Origin: Edaphobacter lichenicola
Lineage (GTDB): Bacteria > Acidobacteriota > Terriglobia > Terriglobales > Acidobacteriaceae
Length of the DNA: 64,000 nucleotides
Direction: 5' to 3'
NCBI RefSeq assembly: GCF_025264645.1
Contig: NZ_CP073696.1
Coordinates: 186,001 to 250,000 of the forward strand
The position numbers and the translations under genes are program-made. This document shows, one piece after another, positions 25,812-34,282 of this stretch. Numbering within the stretch: the first letter of the stretch is position 1; each line of letters begins with the position of its first letter. The notes beneath the pieces are model-generated. The model was not told where the DNA came from and ran no database searches. It was given only the letters and a program-made list of their open reading frames with translations.

Positions 25812-26405
25812 ATGATGATGAAGCGGATGGTTGTGGCGTTGGCGCTGGCAGGTTGTTGTTGCTGCGTGAGTGGTGTGCAGGCTCAGATGGACACGAAGGC
25901 TCCGAAGATTGCTCCCGGGACGATGATTGAGCCGGCGAAGAGCTTCGATGGGATGCTGAATGGGATGGAGAGCGAGTTTGTGCCGCTGGCGGAGGCTATG
26001 CCGGCGGAGAAGTATGACTTTGTGCCGAGTGCAGCGATCTTTGTGCCGGGGCAAGGGACCGAATATGCTACCGTGAGCAGTTTTCGGAAGATGGTGCTGC
26101 ATGTGGCGGCGGCGAATTACTACTATGCCAGCCTGGTGAGCGGGACGAAGCCGGATGTGAATGTGAAGGCGTTGGCCGATATCAAAGATAAGGATGCTGC
26201 GGTCGCTGCGTTGAAGGCTTCGTTTGTGTTTGCGCATAAGGCGTTTGGGACGTTGACTGTGCAGAATGCGTTTGAGAGTGTGCAGGGGACGGATACGCGG
26301 GCGAGTCTTGCGGGTGGCCTGGTGGCGCACGCAAACGACCACTATGGACAGCTGGTGGAGTATCTGCGGATGAATGGGATTGTGCCTCCGGCTAGCCGGA
26401 AGTAG
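25812..26405 (+). CDS. exported DinB-family protein
   Basis: A 197-residue protein with a signal peptide rich in Cys ([15 protein letters not shown]). The mature part is a four-helix DinB-like bundle: [49 protein letters not shown], and [27 protein letters not shown]. His in [11 protein letters not shown] and HANDHYGQL are the family's metal-ligand positions. Typical DinB proteins are cytoplasmic thiol-dependent enzymes or unknowns, so export is notable. Three consecutive ATG codons make the start uncertain by up to two codons; GGAG lies just upstream. Confidence 0.88.
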   Translation: MMMKRMVVALALAGCCCCVSGVQAQMDTKAPKIAPGTMIEPAKSFDGMLNGMESEFVPLAEAMPAEKYDFVPSAAIFVPGQGTEYATVSSFRKMVLHVAAANYYYASLVSGTKPDVNVKALADIKDKDAAVAALKASFVFAHKAFGTLTVQNAFESVQGTDTRASLAGGLVAHANDHYGQLVEYLRMNGIVPPASRK

Positions 26406-26429
26406 TTTGCGACAGCTTGCAGTACGACG

Positions 26430-26454
26430 ATGGGCAGCCATAGTGGCTGCCCAT
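26430..26454. terminator. hairpin between convergent genes
   Basis: Perfect 11-bp stem ATGGGCAGCCA / TGGCTGCCCAT with loop TAG between the DinB and SnoaL-like genes. There is no good T-tract on either side, so it is terminator-like rather than certain. Confidence 0.5.
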
Positions 26455-26456
26455 TG

Positions 26457-26816
26457 TCATTCGCCGACTATTTGTTTCTCGGCTGTTTGCTCCGAGTAAT
26501 AGAACGCATGTATCGACTTAATCTGTCCGTCCAGGATGTGAATCCGGTCAAAGACGTGATCGACTCCATTCGCCGTCTCCATATTGAAGACGGTTGCAAC
26601 GTAGTCTCCTTCGACGATGTGCTGCTTTAACTGAATACCTTTGATCATTGGGAGAATATGCGCGAGAAATCCGAGTACGGTTGCCCGACCCGTCAGCTTC
26701 GGCATGCGCGGGCCTTCAAATGTCACGTCTTCGGCAAAGGAGACCTTGGACAAGTCCTTTGTTGCAAAGCAATCCAAATAGGTTTCGACCAGAGCGACTT
26801 TCTCTTCTCGTGACAT
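26457..26816 (-). CDS. SnoaL-like (NTF2-fold) protein
   Basis: A 119-residue cytoplasmic protein with the NTF2-like cone fold: MSREEKVALVETYLDCFATKDLSKVSFAEDVTFEGP, then LTGRATVLGFLAHILPMIKGIQLKQHIVEGDYVATVFNMET, ending VFDRIHILDGQIKSIHAFYYSEQ. Families of this kind include isomerases and unknowns, so no reaction is assigned. GGAGAGG precedes the ATG at 26816. A REP-like palindrome separates it from citrate synthase, which is upstream on the same strand. Confidence 0.85.
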   Translation of the reverse strand: MSREEKVALVETYLDCFATKDLSKVSFAEDVTFEGPRMPKLTGRATVLGFLAHILPMIKGIQLKQHIVEGDYVATVFNMETANGVDHVFDRIHILDGQIKSIHAFYYSEQTAEKQIVGE

Positions 26817-26842
26817 GGCCTCTCCTTGCCCCACCTGTATTT

Positions 26843-26875
26843 CCCATTCTTTGCGGTGAGACTGCAAAGGATGGG
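26843..26875. repeat. REP-like palindromic element, copy 3
   Basis: Arms CCCATTCTTTGC and GCAAAGGATGGG surround loop GGTGAGACT, one base different from the loop of copy 1. The single arm mismatch is a G-U pair on the plus strand. It lies between citrate synthase and the SnoaL-like gene, 8 bases from the citrate synthase stop. Confidence 0.7.
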
Positions 26876-26883
26876 AAAGTGCT

Positions 26884-28017
26884 CTAGCGCTTTTCGATTG
26901 GGGTATAGGTTGCTGGGTAGGCGGGGCCGGTGTAGTCGGCGCGGGGGCGGATGAGGCGGTTGTCGTCGTGTTGTTCGATGACGTGAGCGGCCCATCCGGA
27001 GATGCGGCTGACGGCGAAGATCGGGGTGAAGAGGTCGATGTCGATGCCGAGGGTGGTGTAAGTGGAGGCGGAGTAGAAGTCGACGTTGGCGTTGAGCTTC
27101 TTTTCTTGTTTGACGAAGAGCTCGATCTTGCGGGACAAGTCGAACCACTTGGTGTTGCCTGCGGCTTTGCCGAGTTCGTCGGACATGCGGCGAAGGTGAG
27201 TCGCGCGGGGATCTTCGGTGTGATAGACGCGATGGCCGAAGCCGGAGATCTTTTTCTTTTCGGCAAACATCTGCTTGACGTATTCGACGGGGTCGGCGCC
27301 GGCTTTGTCGATGGCGTAGAGGAGGCGCATGGTGGCCTCGTTGGCTCCGCCGTGGAGTGGGCCTTTGAGGGCGCCGATGGCTCCGGTGATGGCGGAGTGG
27401 ATGTCGGCGAGGGTGGCGGCGATGACGCGGGCGGCGAAGGTGCTGGCGTTGAGCTCGTGGTCGGCGTGAAGGATAAGCGCGATGTCGAAGGCGCGGGTGG
27501 CGGTGTCGGAGGGCTTCTCGCCGTTGAGCATCCAGAGGAAGTTGGCGGCGTGGGTGAGAGACTTGTCGGCTTCGACGAGGGACTTGCCTTTGCGGATGCG
27601 GTCGAAGAGGGCGACGATCATCGGGATCTGCGCGGTGAGGCGGAAGGATTTGCGGACGTTCGCGTCGTGAGAGCAGTCGGCTTCGTCGGCGTCGTAGATG
27701 CTGAGGAGAGAGACGGCGGTGCGGAGGACCTGCATGGGCGTGGCGTCGGTGGGGACGCTGCGGAGGAGGTCGATGATCTTTGGGTTGAGCTCGCGCGCGG
27801 CGGAGAGGTGCCTGTTGAAGTCGGCCAGTTCAGAGGCGTTGGGCAGTTTGCCGAACCAGAGGAGGTAGGTGCACTCTTCGAAGGTGGAGCGCTGGGCGAG
27901 CTCGTGGATGTCGATGCCGCGATAGGAGAGGACGCCGGCGTCGCCGTCGATCCAGCAGATAGATGAGGTGGTGGCGACGATGCCTTCCAAGCCTTTGGGT
28001 GCGATAGCGGTAGACAT
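26884..28017 (-). CDS. citrate synthase
   Basis: A 377-residue cytoplasmic enzyme that condenses oxaloacetate and acetyl-CoA. Motifs: LSYRGIDIHELA, HADHELNASTFAARV, GALKGPLHGGANEAT (catalytic His), GFGHRVYHTEDPR (second His) and NVDFYSASTYTTLGI (catalytic Asp). The short length and motif spacing match the type II-like dimeric citrate/2-methylcitrate synthase group, so 2-methylcitrate synthase activity is possible; no prp genes lie nearby, which favours citrate synthase. ATG 28017 has AGGAG about ten bases upstream. In-frame codons up to 28365 are spurious and overlap the next gene. Confidence 0.93.
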   Translation of the reverse strand: MSTAIAPKGLEGIVATTSSICWIDGDAGVLSYRGIDIHELAQRSTFEECTYLLWFGKLPNASELADFNRHLSAARELNPKIIDLLRSVPTDATPMQVLRTAVSLLSIYDADEADCSHDANVRKSFRLTAQIPMIVALFDRIRKGKSLVEADKSLTHAANFLWMLNGEKPSDTATRAFDIALILHADHELNASTFAARVIAATLADIHSAITGAIGALKGPLHGGANEATMRLLYAIDKAGADPVEYVKQMFAEKKKISGFGHRVYHTEDPRATHLRRMSDELGKAAGNTKWFDLSRKIELFVKQEKKLNANVDFYSASTYTTLGIDIDLFTPIFAVSRISGWAAHVIEQHDDNRLIRPRADYTGPAYPATYTPIEKR

Positions 28018-28132
28018 AGTGGGCCACTCCTGGAGCCGTTTGGTGCGGGAACAAACTAAGTACATTTGGTTATAGCGCAGCGGAGAAACGGTTGTCACGG
28101 AGGGGTGGGCGAATATCGATGCGGTTGTGCGA

Positions 28133-29227
28133 CTAAGGTACTTCCACGGTTTGAGGCACGAGGCGGTCTGGCGAGAACGATGTGAGGTCGAGGGAGGGAG
28201 CTTCGTTGGAGAGGAGCTGCGCCATGACGTGGGCGGTTGCGGGGGCGAGGAGGATTCCATTGCGGTAGTGGCCGGTGGCGATGAGGTGGTTGGGATCTTC
28301 AGGGAGCGCGCCGAGGAGGGGAAGGCCGTCGGGGGTTGCGGGGCGCAGGCCGGACCAGGCTTCAAGCTGTGGGGTGTTGGCGAGGGGAGGGAGTAAAGCA
28401 GCGGCGAGTGCGCGAAGGTGATGGATGTCGTCGGGGTGGATGGATTTGTCGAAGCCGGTATCTTCTATTGTTGCTCCGATGATGGCTCGGCCAGCAGTTG
28501 GGCCGATGGTGCGAGGGACTATATAGATGTCGGGTGTGCGGACGACGAAGTGAAGAGGCAGTGAAGGAGGAAGTGCGACGGCGACCATTTGGCCCTTTCG
28601 CGGTGCGATCTGGAGATGGGAGAGGCGAGAGGTGGTGGTGGCCCAGGCTCCGGTGCAGTCGACGAAGCGCGATGAGTGGACGATGCCGTTGGAGGTGGTG
28701 ATTTCGATGGAGCTGTTGGTGGAGCGAGTTGAGAGGATGGCCGTGTGGGTTCGGAGGTCGATGGTGGTGGCGTGGACGGCTGCGAGGAGTGCGATGGCAA
28801 GTTGGCGAGGATCGAGGCTGTGCTCGTTGAGGAGGATGAAGCGGTGGCCGGTGGGTGTGAGCGCGGGGAGGAGGTGGGACAGGTCCTGCGCGGTGAGCTC
28901 GTTTGGTGAGGTGTGATTTGTATGGAGGGATTGGAGGGTGGTGTGGGTTTGGAAGGGGACGCGGGTGCCCGAAAAGTTGTAGAGCCGATCGAGAAAGGCG
29001 GGGTAGAGTGAGAGGCTCAGGTCGGCTAGGGGACGGAGCTGGGGCGGATTGTCAGGATCCTGCGCGGCTAACATTCCTGCGGCGGCGGCGGAAGCCTCGG
29101 CGAGGGGATCGCCTTGATCGAGCACGGTGACGCGATGGCCGCGGTGGTGGAGTTCGAGAGCGAGAGAGAGGCCGATGATGCCTGCGCCGGCGATGCAGAT
29201 ATCGGGATGCGAAGAGGGGTGGTGCAT
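28133..29227 (-). CDS. thiO: FAD-dependent glycine/D-amino-acid oxidase, ThiO-like
   Basis: A 364-residue flavoprotein of the DAO family. The N-terminal dinucleotide motif is DICIAGAGIIGLSLALELHHRG followed by VTVLDQGDPLAEASAAAAGMLAAQ, the typical ThiO signature. The C-terminus carries EAWSGLRPATPDGLPLLGALP and ATGHYRNGILLAPATA, also ThiO-like. ThiO oxidises glycine to the imine used for the thiazole of thiamine. No other thi genes and no TPP riboswitch are visible nearby, so a general glycine/sarcosine oxidase role remains possible. It is upstream of citrate synthase on the same strand, with a ~115-base gap. Confidence 0.85.
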   Translation of the reverse strand: MHHPSSHPDICIAGAGIIGLSLALELHHRGHRVTVLDQGDPLAEASAAAAGMLAAQDPDNPPQLRPLADLSLSLYPAFLDRLYNFSGTRVPFQTHTTLQSLHTNHTSPNELTAQDLSHLLPALTPTGHRFILLNEHSLDPRQLAIALLAAVHATTIDLRTHTAILSTRSTNSSIEITTSNGIVHSSRFVDCTGAWATTTSRLSHLQIAPRKGQMVAVALPPSLPLHFVVRTPDIYIVPRTIGPTAGRAIIGATIEDTGFDKSIHPDDIHHLRALAAALLPPLANTPQLEAWSGLRPATPDGLPLLGALPEDPNHLIATGHYRNGILLAPATAHVMAQLLSNEAPSLDLTSFSPDRLVPQTVEVP

Positions 29228-29354
29228 GGAATTAGTTTAGTTGGCTTTCGGGAGAGGATATAGTTTGGTTGTGTCCGTTTCGCGAACGGATGAGCGGTTG
29301 ATGTGTTTGCGGCCGGTGCGTCAAAGGAAGAAGAGAAGCATTCAGGAGAGTGGA

Positions 29355-30182
29355 ATGAGCGACGAGTACGTAGAACAGAGATCGATCTCAGGGGCATTGC
29401 TGGGAGTAGTGGCGGCGTCGTTGCTGGCGGCGCTGGGCGGGCTGTTGTGGTGCCACCTTCTGCAGAACAAGATGAACGTGGCGGAGCAGAGGATTGTTGC
29501 GGCGGACCAGAAGAATGTTGAGTTGACTGAAAAGCTGGAGGCGACCAACGCGCGGCTACGGGCGACGAGCGAGACTCTGGGCCAGACGGTCGGGATGACG
29601 CAGAAACAGATCGAGATCCGAACGCAGAGCATCATCGCTCAGCAGAAAGCAGCTACGGCGAAGCTCGAGGAAGAAGAGGCGAAGACCTCCCAGAAGATTG
29701 GTGCGGTGTCGACCGACGTTGCGAGTGTGAAGACGGATGTGGGCGGCGTGAAGACGGATGTTGCGACGACGAAGTCTGACCTGGAGGCGACCAAGACGCA
29801 GTTGAACCGCGTGGTGGGCGATGCGGGCGTGATGAGCGGGTTGATTGCGACCAATCACGATGAGCTTGAGGTGCTGAAGCATAAGGGTGACCGGAACTAT
29901 CTTGAGTTCACGCTGCAGAAGGGCGCGAAGCCGACGTTGCTGTCGACAGTGAAGCTGCAGTTGAAGAAGGCGGACGAGAAGCATTCGCGCTATACGCTGA
30001 ATGTGAGCTCGGACGATCGCACGATTGAGAAGAAGGATAAGGGGCTGGATGAGCCGGTGCAGTTCTATAACGGCAAGGATCCGGTGCTGTACGAGCTGGT
30101 CGTAAATGTGATCACCAAGAACACGGTATCGGGGTATCTGTCGACGCCGAAGAACAGCGCAAGGGCGGCCGCAGCGCAGTAA
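29355..30182 (+). CDS. membrane-anchored coiled-coil protein
   Basis: A 275-residue protein with one transmembrane helix at residues ~13-35 (GALLGVVAASLLAALGGLLW). Residues ~40-160 form a long coiled coil, including a repeat of the type VxTDVxxVKTDVGGVKTDVATTKSDL. The C-terminal ~110 residues form a beta-rich domain (YLEFTLQKGAKPTLLSTVKLQLKKADEKHSRYTLNV...). Similar architecture is frequent in acidobacterial genomes but has no assigned function. CAGGAGAG precedes the ATG at 29355, while the longer in-frame start at 29241 has no site. A 15-bp terminator follows. Confidence 0.82.
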   Translation: MSDEYVEQRSISGALLGVVAASLLAALGGLLWCHLLQNKMNVAEQRIVAADQKNVELTEKLEATNARLRATSETLGQTVGMTQKQIEIRTQSIIAQQKAATAKLEEEEAKTSQKIGAVSTDVASVKTDVGGVKTDVATTKSDLEATKTQLNRVVGDAGVMSGLIATNHDELEVLKHKGDRNYLEFTLQKGAKPTLLSTVKLQLKKADEKHSRYTLNVSSDDRTIEKKDKGLDEPVQFYNGKDPVLYELVVNVITKNTVSGYLSTPKNSARAAAAQ

Positions 30183-30200
30183 CGACAGCGGCTGCAGACG

Positions 30201-30240
30201 CAGAAAGGGGGACGCTCATCGCGTCCCCCTTTCTGTTTGC
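30201..30240. terminator. rho-independent terminator
   Basis: Perfect 15-bp stem (30201-30215 with 30221-30235) with loop TCATC, followed by TTTGCCTTGG. It ends the coiled-coil gene and also lies just past the stop of the convergent microprotein gene. Confidence 0.88.
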
Positions 30241-30250
30241 CTTGGTTGGA

Positions 30251-30319
30251 TTACTTTTTGGTTGCCTTTTTTGCTGCCTTCTTCGCTGGTGCCTTTTTGG
30301 CTGCTTTCTTGACTGCCAT
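30251..30319 (-). CDS. Lys/Ala-rich histone-H1-like microprotein (22 residues)
   Basis: An ORF of 22 codons with ATG at 30317-30319 and TAA at 30251-30253. It begins MAVKKAAKKAPAKK and continues in the same KKA pattern; 10 of 22 residues are Lys and 8 are Ala. AGGGAG lies nine bases upstream of the ATG, a perfect inverted repeat lies ~40 bases further up, and a terminator follows. The composition is that of the C-terminal tail of eukaryotic histone H1 and of bacterial H1-like DNA-binding proteins, so nucleic-acid binding is inferred. Its size places it below normal gene-calling limits. Confidence 0.65.
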   Translation of the reverse strand: MAVKKAAKKAPAKKAAKKATKK

Positions 30320-30359
30320 GTGCCTATTCTCCCTAGTGATTAGACATTGACTTTACAAC

Positions 30360-30376
30360 TAGCTGCAATGCAGCTA
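30360..30376. promoter_or_regulatory. operator-like inverted repeat upstream of microprotein gene
   Basis: TAGCTGCA and TGCAGCTA are perfect 8-base arms with a single-base spacer, 41 bases upstream of the microprotein ATG in an A/T-rich stretch (30320-30440). Size and symmetry suit a dimeric regulator, but no regulator is identified. The remainder of 30377-30656 shows no ORF or clear promoter. Confidence 0.4.
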
Positions 30377-30656
30377 ACGAAGGTATAGATTTACGTAATT
30401 TCACTGTCAAGGAAAAAATGAAGGTTAAGCAATTTTCTTTTTGCGCGTGCGAACTCGAACTGCGGGAAGTTTGCATTTGAGGACGGTGATTTTTGAGTTG
30501 AGTGAAGCGATCGCGCGTCGCAAAGATGAGAGTGACGAGTTGGATCGGCTACGACGTTCGTGTGATCCGCGTGTGGGCTATAGTCATTGAAAGCAAAAAA
30601 CACAACGTCTTGCGGTACTCGGTTAATGAGATTTGAGTACGACTGGAGAGCACTTG

Positions 30657-32906
30657 ATGCGAGTAAAGAACGTGATCGCGATGGTTGTCTGCTTTGTAAT
30701 AACGACCGCTCTGGTGGCGGAGAAACGAAACATCACAGAGAAAGATCTCTTTAGCTTTACCTGGATTGGGGATACGCAGGTATCGCCTGACGGTAGCCGC
30801 GCCGTGTTTGTGCAGACGACGGTGAATGCGAAACGCGATGGGTATGAGACTGCACTGTATCTGCTGGACGCTACCCAGCCAATGACTTCTCCGCGGCGAC
30901 TGACGAACGGTCCGCGTGACACGCAGCCGCGATGGTCGCCGGATGGGACACAGATCGCGTTTGCACGTGCCGTGGAGAAAGATGGCAAGCCGCAACCGCC
31001 GCAGCTGTATCTGCTTTCGATGGCTGGAGGCGAGCCGGTGCAGGTATCGGCGTTGGAGAAGGGTGTCGGTTCGCCGGAGTGGGCTCCGAACGGAAGGTGG
31101 ATCGCGGCGCTGTCGGATACGGTGATCGTTCCTGTACCGAAGGTGGAGAAGAAGGAAGGGGATGCGGCTAAGGAGGAGGAACATAAGAGCGACGTAAAGA
31201 TCATCACGAAGGCGGTGTACCGCTTCAACGGCCAGGGGTACATCGATACGAAGACTGCATCGCAGCTGTATGTGTTTTCTGTGGCGAAGGTGGGGTCGAA
31301 GCCGGTGACGCCCTGGCAGGTGACGGCAGGGCGGTTCGATGTGGACGAGTTTGTGTGGCATCCTTCGTCGAACAGTCTTTATTACACGTCGGAGCATGTG
31401 GATGAGCCGTACTATGACCTTCCGCATAATGAGATTTATAAGTTGGAACTGCCGTCGGATGAGTCGGTGAAGGACGAGAAGACGCCTGCGCCGGCGAGTG
31501 TGCTGGTTGCGAAGCTGGCGTACTCGGCTTCAGGTGTGGCTCTCTCTCCGGATGGAAAGCGCATTGCGTTTCACTCTGAGGAGAACCTGCCGAAACCGAG
31601 GTCGCATCAGCAGACCGATCTGTTTGTGATGGATATCGATGCGAAACAGGGTGTGTCGGGAGTGCCGCCGGTGCGTAATTTGACCGCGAACTACGACTAC
31701 GAGATGGGCGGCGGAGTTGGCGGAGACAATACAGCTCCTCGCGGAGGTGGACATACTGTGCTGGTTTGGTCGGCTGACGGGAGTTCGATCGTCGATGTGG
31801 TGGGGAAGCAGGGGAGTGCTTTGCTGGTGTCGGTCGATGTAGCGACGGGTGCGGTGAAGGAGCTGACGGCCGAGAAGCAGGCGGTGGTGGGGTACAGCGC
31901 GAGGCCGGATGGAACGAGGATGTTGGCGTTGATCTCGACGCCGGTCAATATAGGGGATCTGTTTTCGGTGGCGTTGGATGGATCGAAGCAGCAGACGCAG
32001 CTGACGAAGGTGAACGAGGCTCTGTTCTCGCAGCTGAACCTGACGATGCCGGAGGATATGCAGGTGACGCCTACTGCGAATGCTAAGGACATTGCGGGGA
32101 GCAAGATCGAGTCGTTTGTTCAACTGCCGCCTGAGTTCGATAAGACGAAGAAGTATCCGGTGATTTTGAATATTCATGGTGGACCTCATGCGGCGTATGG
32201 GTGGGTGTTCGACCACGAGATGCAGTGGATGGCGGCGAAGGGATATGTGGTGGTGTATCCGAATCCGCGTGGGTCGACGACCTATGGGCAGCAGTTTGCC
32301 AATGTGATTCAGCACAACTATCCGGGGGATGACTTTCACGATCTGATGGACTGCGTGGATGCGGTGGTGAAGCTGGGGTATGTTGATTCGTCGAAGATGG
32401 GAGTGACTGGCGGGAGCGGCGGAGGGTTGCTGACAGACTGGACGGTGACGCAGACGACGCGGTTCAAGGCGGCGGTGGCGCAGAGGGATATTACGGATTG
32501 GTCGAACTGGTGGTACACGGCGGATTTCACGCTGTTTCAGCCGACGTGGTTTGAAGGTGCACCGTTCGAGAAGGTGGAGGAGTTCAGGGCGCACTCGCCG
32601 ATTACTTACATTACGAAAGTGCAAACGCCGATGATGTTTATTTTGGGTGAGGCGGACTATCGCACGCCACCGACGAGTGGCGGAGAGGACTTCTTTCGTG
32701 CGCTGAAGTATCGGCACATCGATACGGCGATGATTCGGTTTCCGGGGGAGAGTCATGAGCTGTCGCGAAGTGGGCAGCCGTGGCATCGTGTGGAGCGGTT
32801 GGAGAATATCGTCAATTGGTTCGACAAATATCTGATGGGGATGCCGGAGCCGCAGTACGACATCGTGCCTGCGGGCGCGACGGCGGCTAGTGTGAAGGGC
32901 AACTAG
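30657..32906 (+). CDS. S9 family prolyl oligopeptidase-like serine peptidase
   Basis: A 749-residue peptidase. The N-terminus is hydrophobic (NVIAMVVCFVITTALVA), a signal peptide. Residues ~30-470 form a TolB/DPP-like propeller (VSPDGSRAVFVQT, PRWSPDGTQIAFAR, LSPDGKRIAFHS). The C-terminal alpha/beta hydrolase has NIHGGPHAAYGW, the nucleophile Ser587 in GGSGGG, Asp667 in LGEADYRTPP and His700 in ESHELSRSG. This order is that of S9C acylaminoacyl-peptidase/dipeptidyl peptidases that cleave short peptides. GGAGAG lies six bases before ATG 30657. The thiolase gene follows after 33 bases. Confidence 0.93.
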   Translation: MRVKNVIAMVVCFVITTALVAEKRNITEKDLFSFTWIGDTQVSPDGSRAVFVQTTVNAKRDGYETALYLLDATQPMTSPRRLTNGPRDTQPRWSPDGTQIAFARAVEKDGKPQPPQLYLLSMAGGEPVQVSALEKGVGSPEWAPNGRWIAALSDTVIVPVPKVEKKEGDAAKEEEHKSDVKIITKAVYRFNGQGYIDTKTASQLYVFSVAKVGSKPVTPWQVTAGRFDVDEFVWHPSSNSLYYTSEHVDEPYYDLPHNEIYKLELPSDESVKDEKTPAPASVLVAKLAYSASGVALSPDGKRIAFHSEENLPKPRSHQQTDLFVMDIDAKQGVSGVPPVRNLTANYDYEMGGGVGGDNTAPRGGGHTVLVWSADGSSIVDVVGKQGSALLVSVDVATGAVKELTAEKQAVVGYSARPDGTRMLALISTPVNIGDLFSVALDGSKQQTQLTKVNEALFSQLNLTMPEDMQVTPTANAKDIAGSKIESFVQLPPEFDKTKKYPVILNIHGGPHAAYGWVFDHEMQWMAAKGYVVVYPNPRGSTTYGQQFANVIQHNYPGDDFHDLMDCVDAVVKLGYVDSSKMGVTGGSGGGLLTDWTVTQTTRFKAAVAQRDITDWSNWWYTADFTLFQPTWFEGAPFEKVEEFRAHSPITYITKVQTPMMFILGEADYRTPPTSGGEDFFRALKYRHIDTAMIRFPGESHELSRSGQPWHRVERLENIVNWFDKYLMGMPEPQYDIVPAGATAASVKGN

Positions 32907-32939
32907 AGGAGTAGAGTTTTCATCGAGGTGTTTTGATCG

Positions 32940-34121
32940 ATGAAGGATGTTGTGATTGTTGCTGCAGTACGGACGCCGGTGGGGAAGTTTCAAGGGGCGT
33001 TCGCGGAGATGACGGCGGTACAGCTGGGTGCGATTGCGGTGCGCGAGGCGGTGAAGCGGGCTGGGATTGATGCTGCGAGTGTCGATGAGTGTTTGATGGG
33101 GTGCGTGCTGCCGGCGGGGCTGGGGCAGAATCCGGCGCGGCAGGCGGCGTTGCAGGGTGGGTTGCCGGATACGGTGTCGGCGATGACGATCAATATGGTT
33201 TGCGGGTCTGGGCTGAAGGCCGTGGCGTTGGCTGCGCAGGCTGTGATGGCTGGCGATGCGGAGATTGTTGTTGCAGGTGGGATGGAGTCGATGTCGAATG
33301 CGCCTTATCTGCTGCCGCATGGGCGGAAGGGTTTTCGCATGGGCGACTCGGTGGTGGTGGATTCGATGGTGAAGGATGGGCTGTGGTGCGCTTGTGAGGA
33401 CTATCACATGGGCATTACGGGGGAGAACGTCGCGGAGAAGCACTCGATTACGCGCGAGGAGCAGGACGCGTTTGCGCTTGCTTCGCATCGGAAGGCGAGC
33501 GCGGCGTGGAAGGAGGGGAGGTTCGATGCGGAGGTAGTGCCGGTTAGCGTGCCGGGGAAGAAAGGCGCGGTGACGGTGGTGTCGCGCGATGAGAGTGTGC
33601 GCGATGATGCTTCGACAGAGGCGCTTGCGGCGTTGAAGCCGGCGTTCAAGAAAGATGGAACTGTGACAGCGGGGAATGCTCCGGGTGTGAATGATGCTGC
33701 TGCGGCGGTGGTGGTGATGTCCGCTGAGAAGGCGAAGGAGTTGGGACTAAGGGCCTTGGTGACGATTAAGGCGCAGGCGACGAGTGGAGTTGCGCCGAAG
33801 TGGGTGATGCTGGCTCCGGTGACAGGGGTGCAGAAGGTGTTGAAGCGAGCTGGCTGGCAGAGGGATGAGGTGGAGTTGTTTGAGTTGAACGAGGCGTTCA
33901 GCGTGCAGGCTCTGGGGGTGATGAAGGAGTTGGGGCTCGATGCCGCGAAGGTGAATGTGAATGGCGGCGCGGTGGCGATTGGGCATCCGATTGGTGCGAG
34001 TGGGGCGCGGGTGCTGGTGACGCTGATCCACGAGATGATGCGGCGAGATGCGAAGAAGGGTGTGGCGGCGCTTTGTCTGGGCGGGGGAAACTCTGTGGCA
34101 CTGGCGGTGGAGCGGGGATAA
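32940..34121 (+). CDS. acetyl-CoA acetyltransferase (thiolase)
   Basis: A 393-residue cytoplasmic thiolase that condenses two acetyl-CoA or cleaves acetoacetyl-CoA. Active Cys88 lies in [11 protein letters not shown]; the C-terminal motifs [16 protein letters not shown] (His) and [12 protein letters not shown] (second Cys) are intact. [11 protein letters not shown] is also typical. Length and motifs match the biosynthetic type (PhaA/AtoB). It follows the S9 peptidase gene closely, but there is no functional link; no phaB or phaC is nearby, so a role in polyester synthesis cannot be claimed. Confidence 0.94.
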   Translation: MKDVVIVAAVRTPVGKFQGAFAEMTAVQLGAIAVREAVKRAGIDAASVDECLMGCVLPAGLGQNPARQAALQGGLPDTVSAMTINMVCGSGLKAVALAAQAVMAGDAEIVVAGGMESMSNAPYLLPHGRKGFRMGDSVVVDSMVKDGLWCACEDYHMGITGENVAEKHSITREEQDAFALASHRKASAAWKEGRFDAEVVPVSVPGKKGAVTVVSRDESVRDDASTEALAALKPAFKKDGTVTAGNAPGVNDAAAAVVVMSAEKAKELGLRALVTIKAQATSGVAPKWVMLAPVTGVQKVLKRAGWQRDEVELFELNEAFSVQALGVMKELGLDAAKVNVNGGAVAIGHPIGASGARVLVTLIHEMMRRDAKKGVAALCLGGGNSVALAVERG

Positions 34122-34282
34122 TTATTTTAGTTTCAATAATTTCTATGCGATGGCCAACTTTCTTTCGAGGGAAAACCATCCAAAATAGCTAAGTCTTCGT
34201 ACGCATAGAGACGTACAGCAACTCGGGCCCTGTAATGAATCCCTTATCGTGACTTTGTATCCCGGTCCACAAAGGAGAGATT

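Noticed and set aside
28018-29240. TPP riboswitch or thiamine operon around the ThiO-like gene
   Set aside because: No CTGAGA-type core and no other thi genes in the window.
31530-33488. 652-codon minus-strand ORF
   Set aside because: Antisense to the S9 peptidase and thiolase genes; Arg/His-rich and without motifs.
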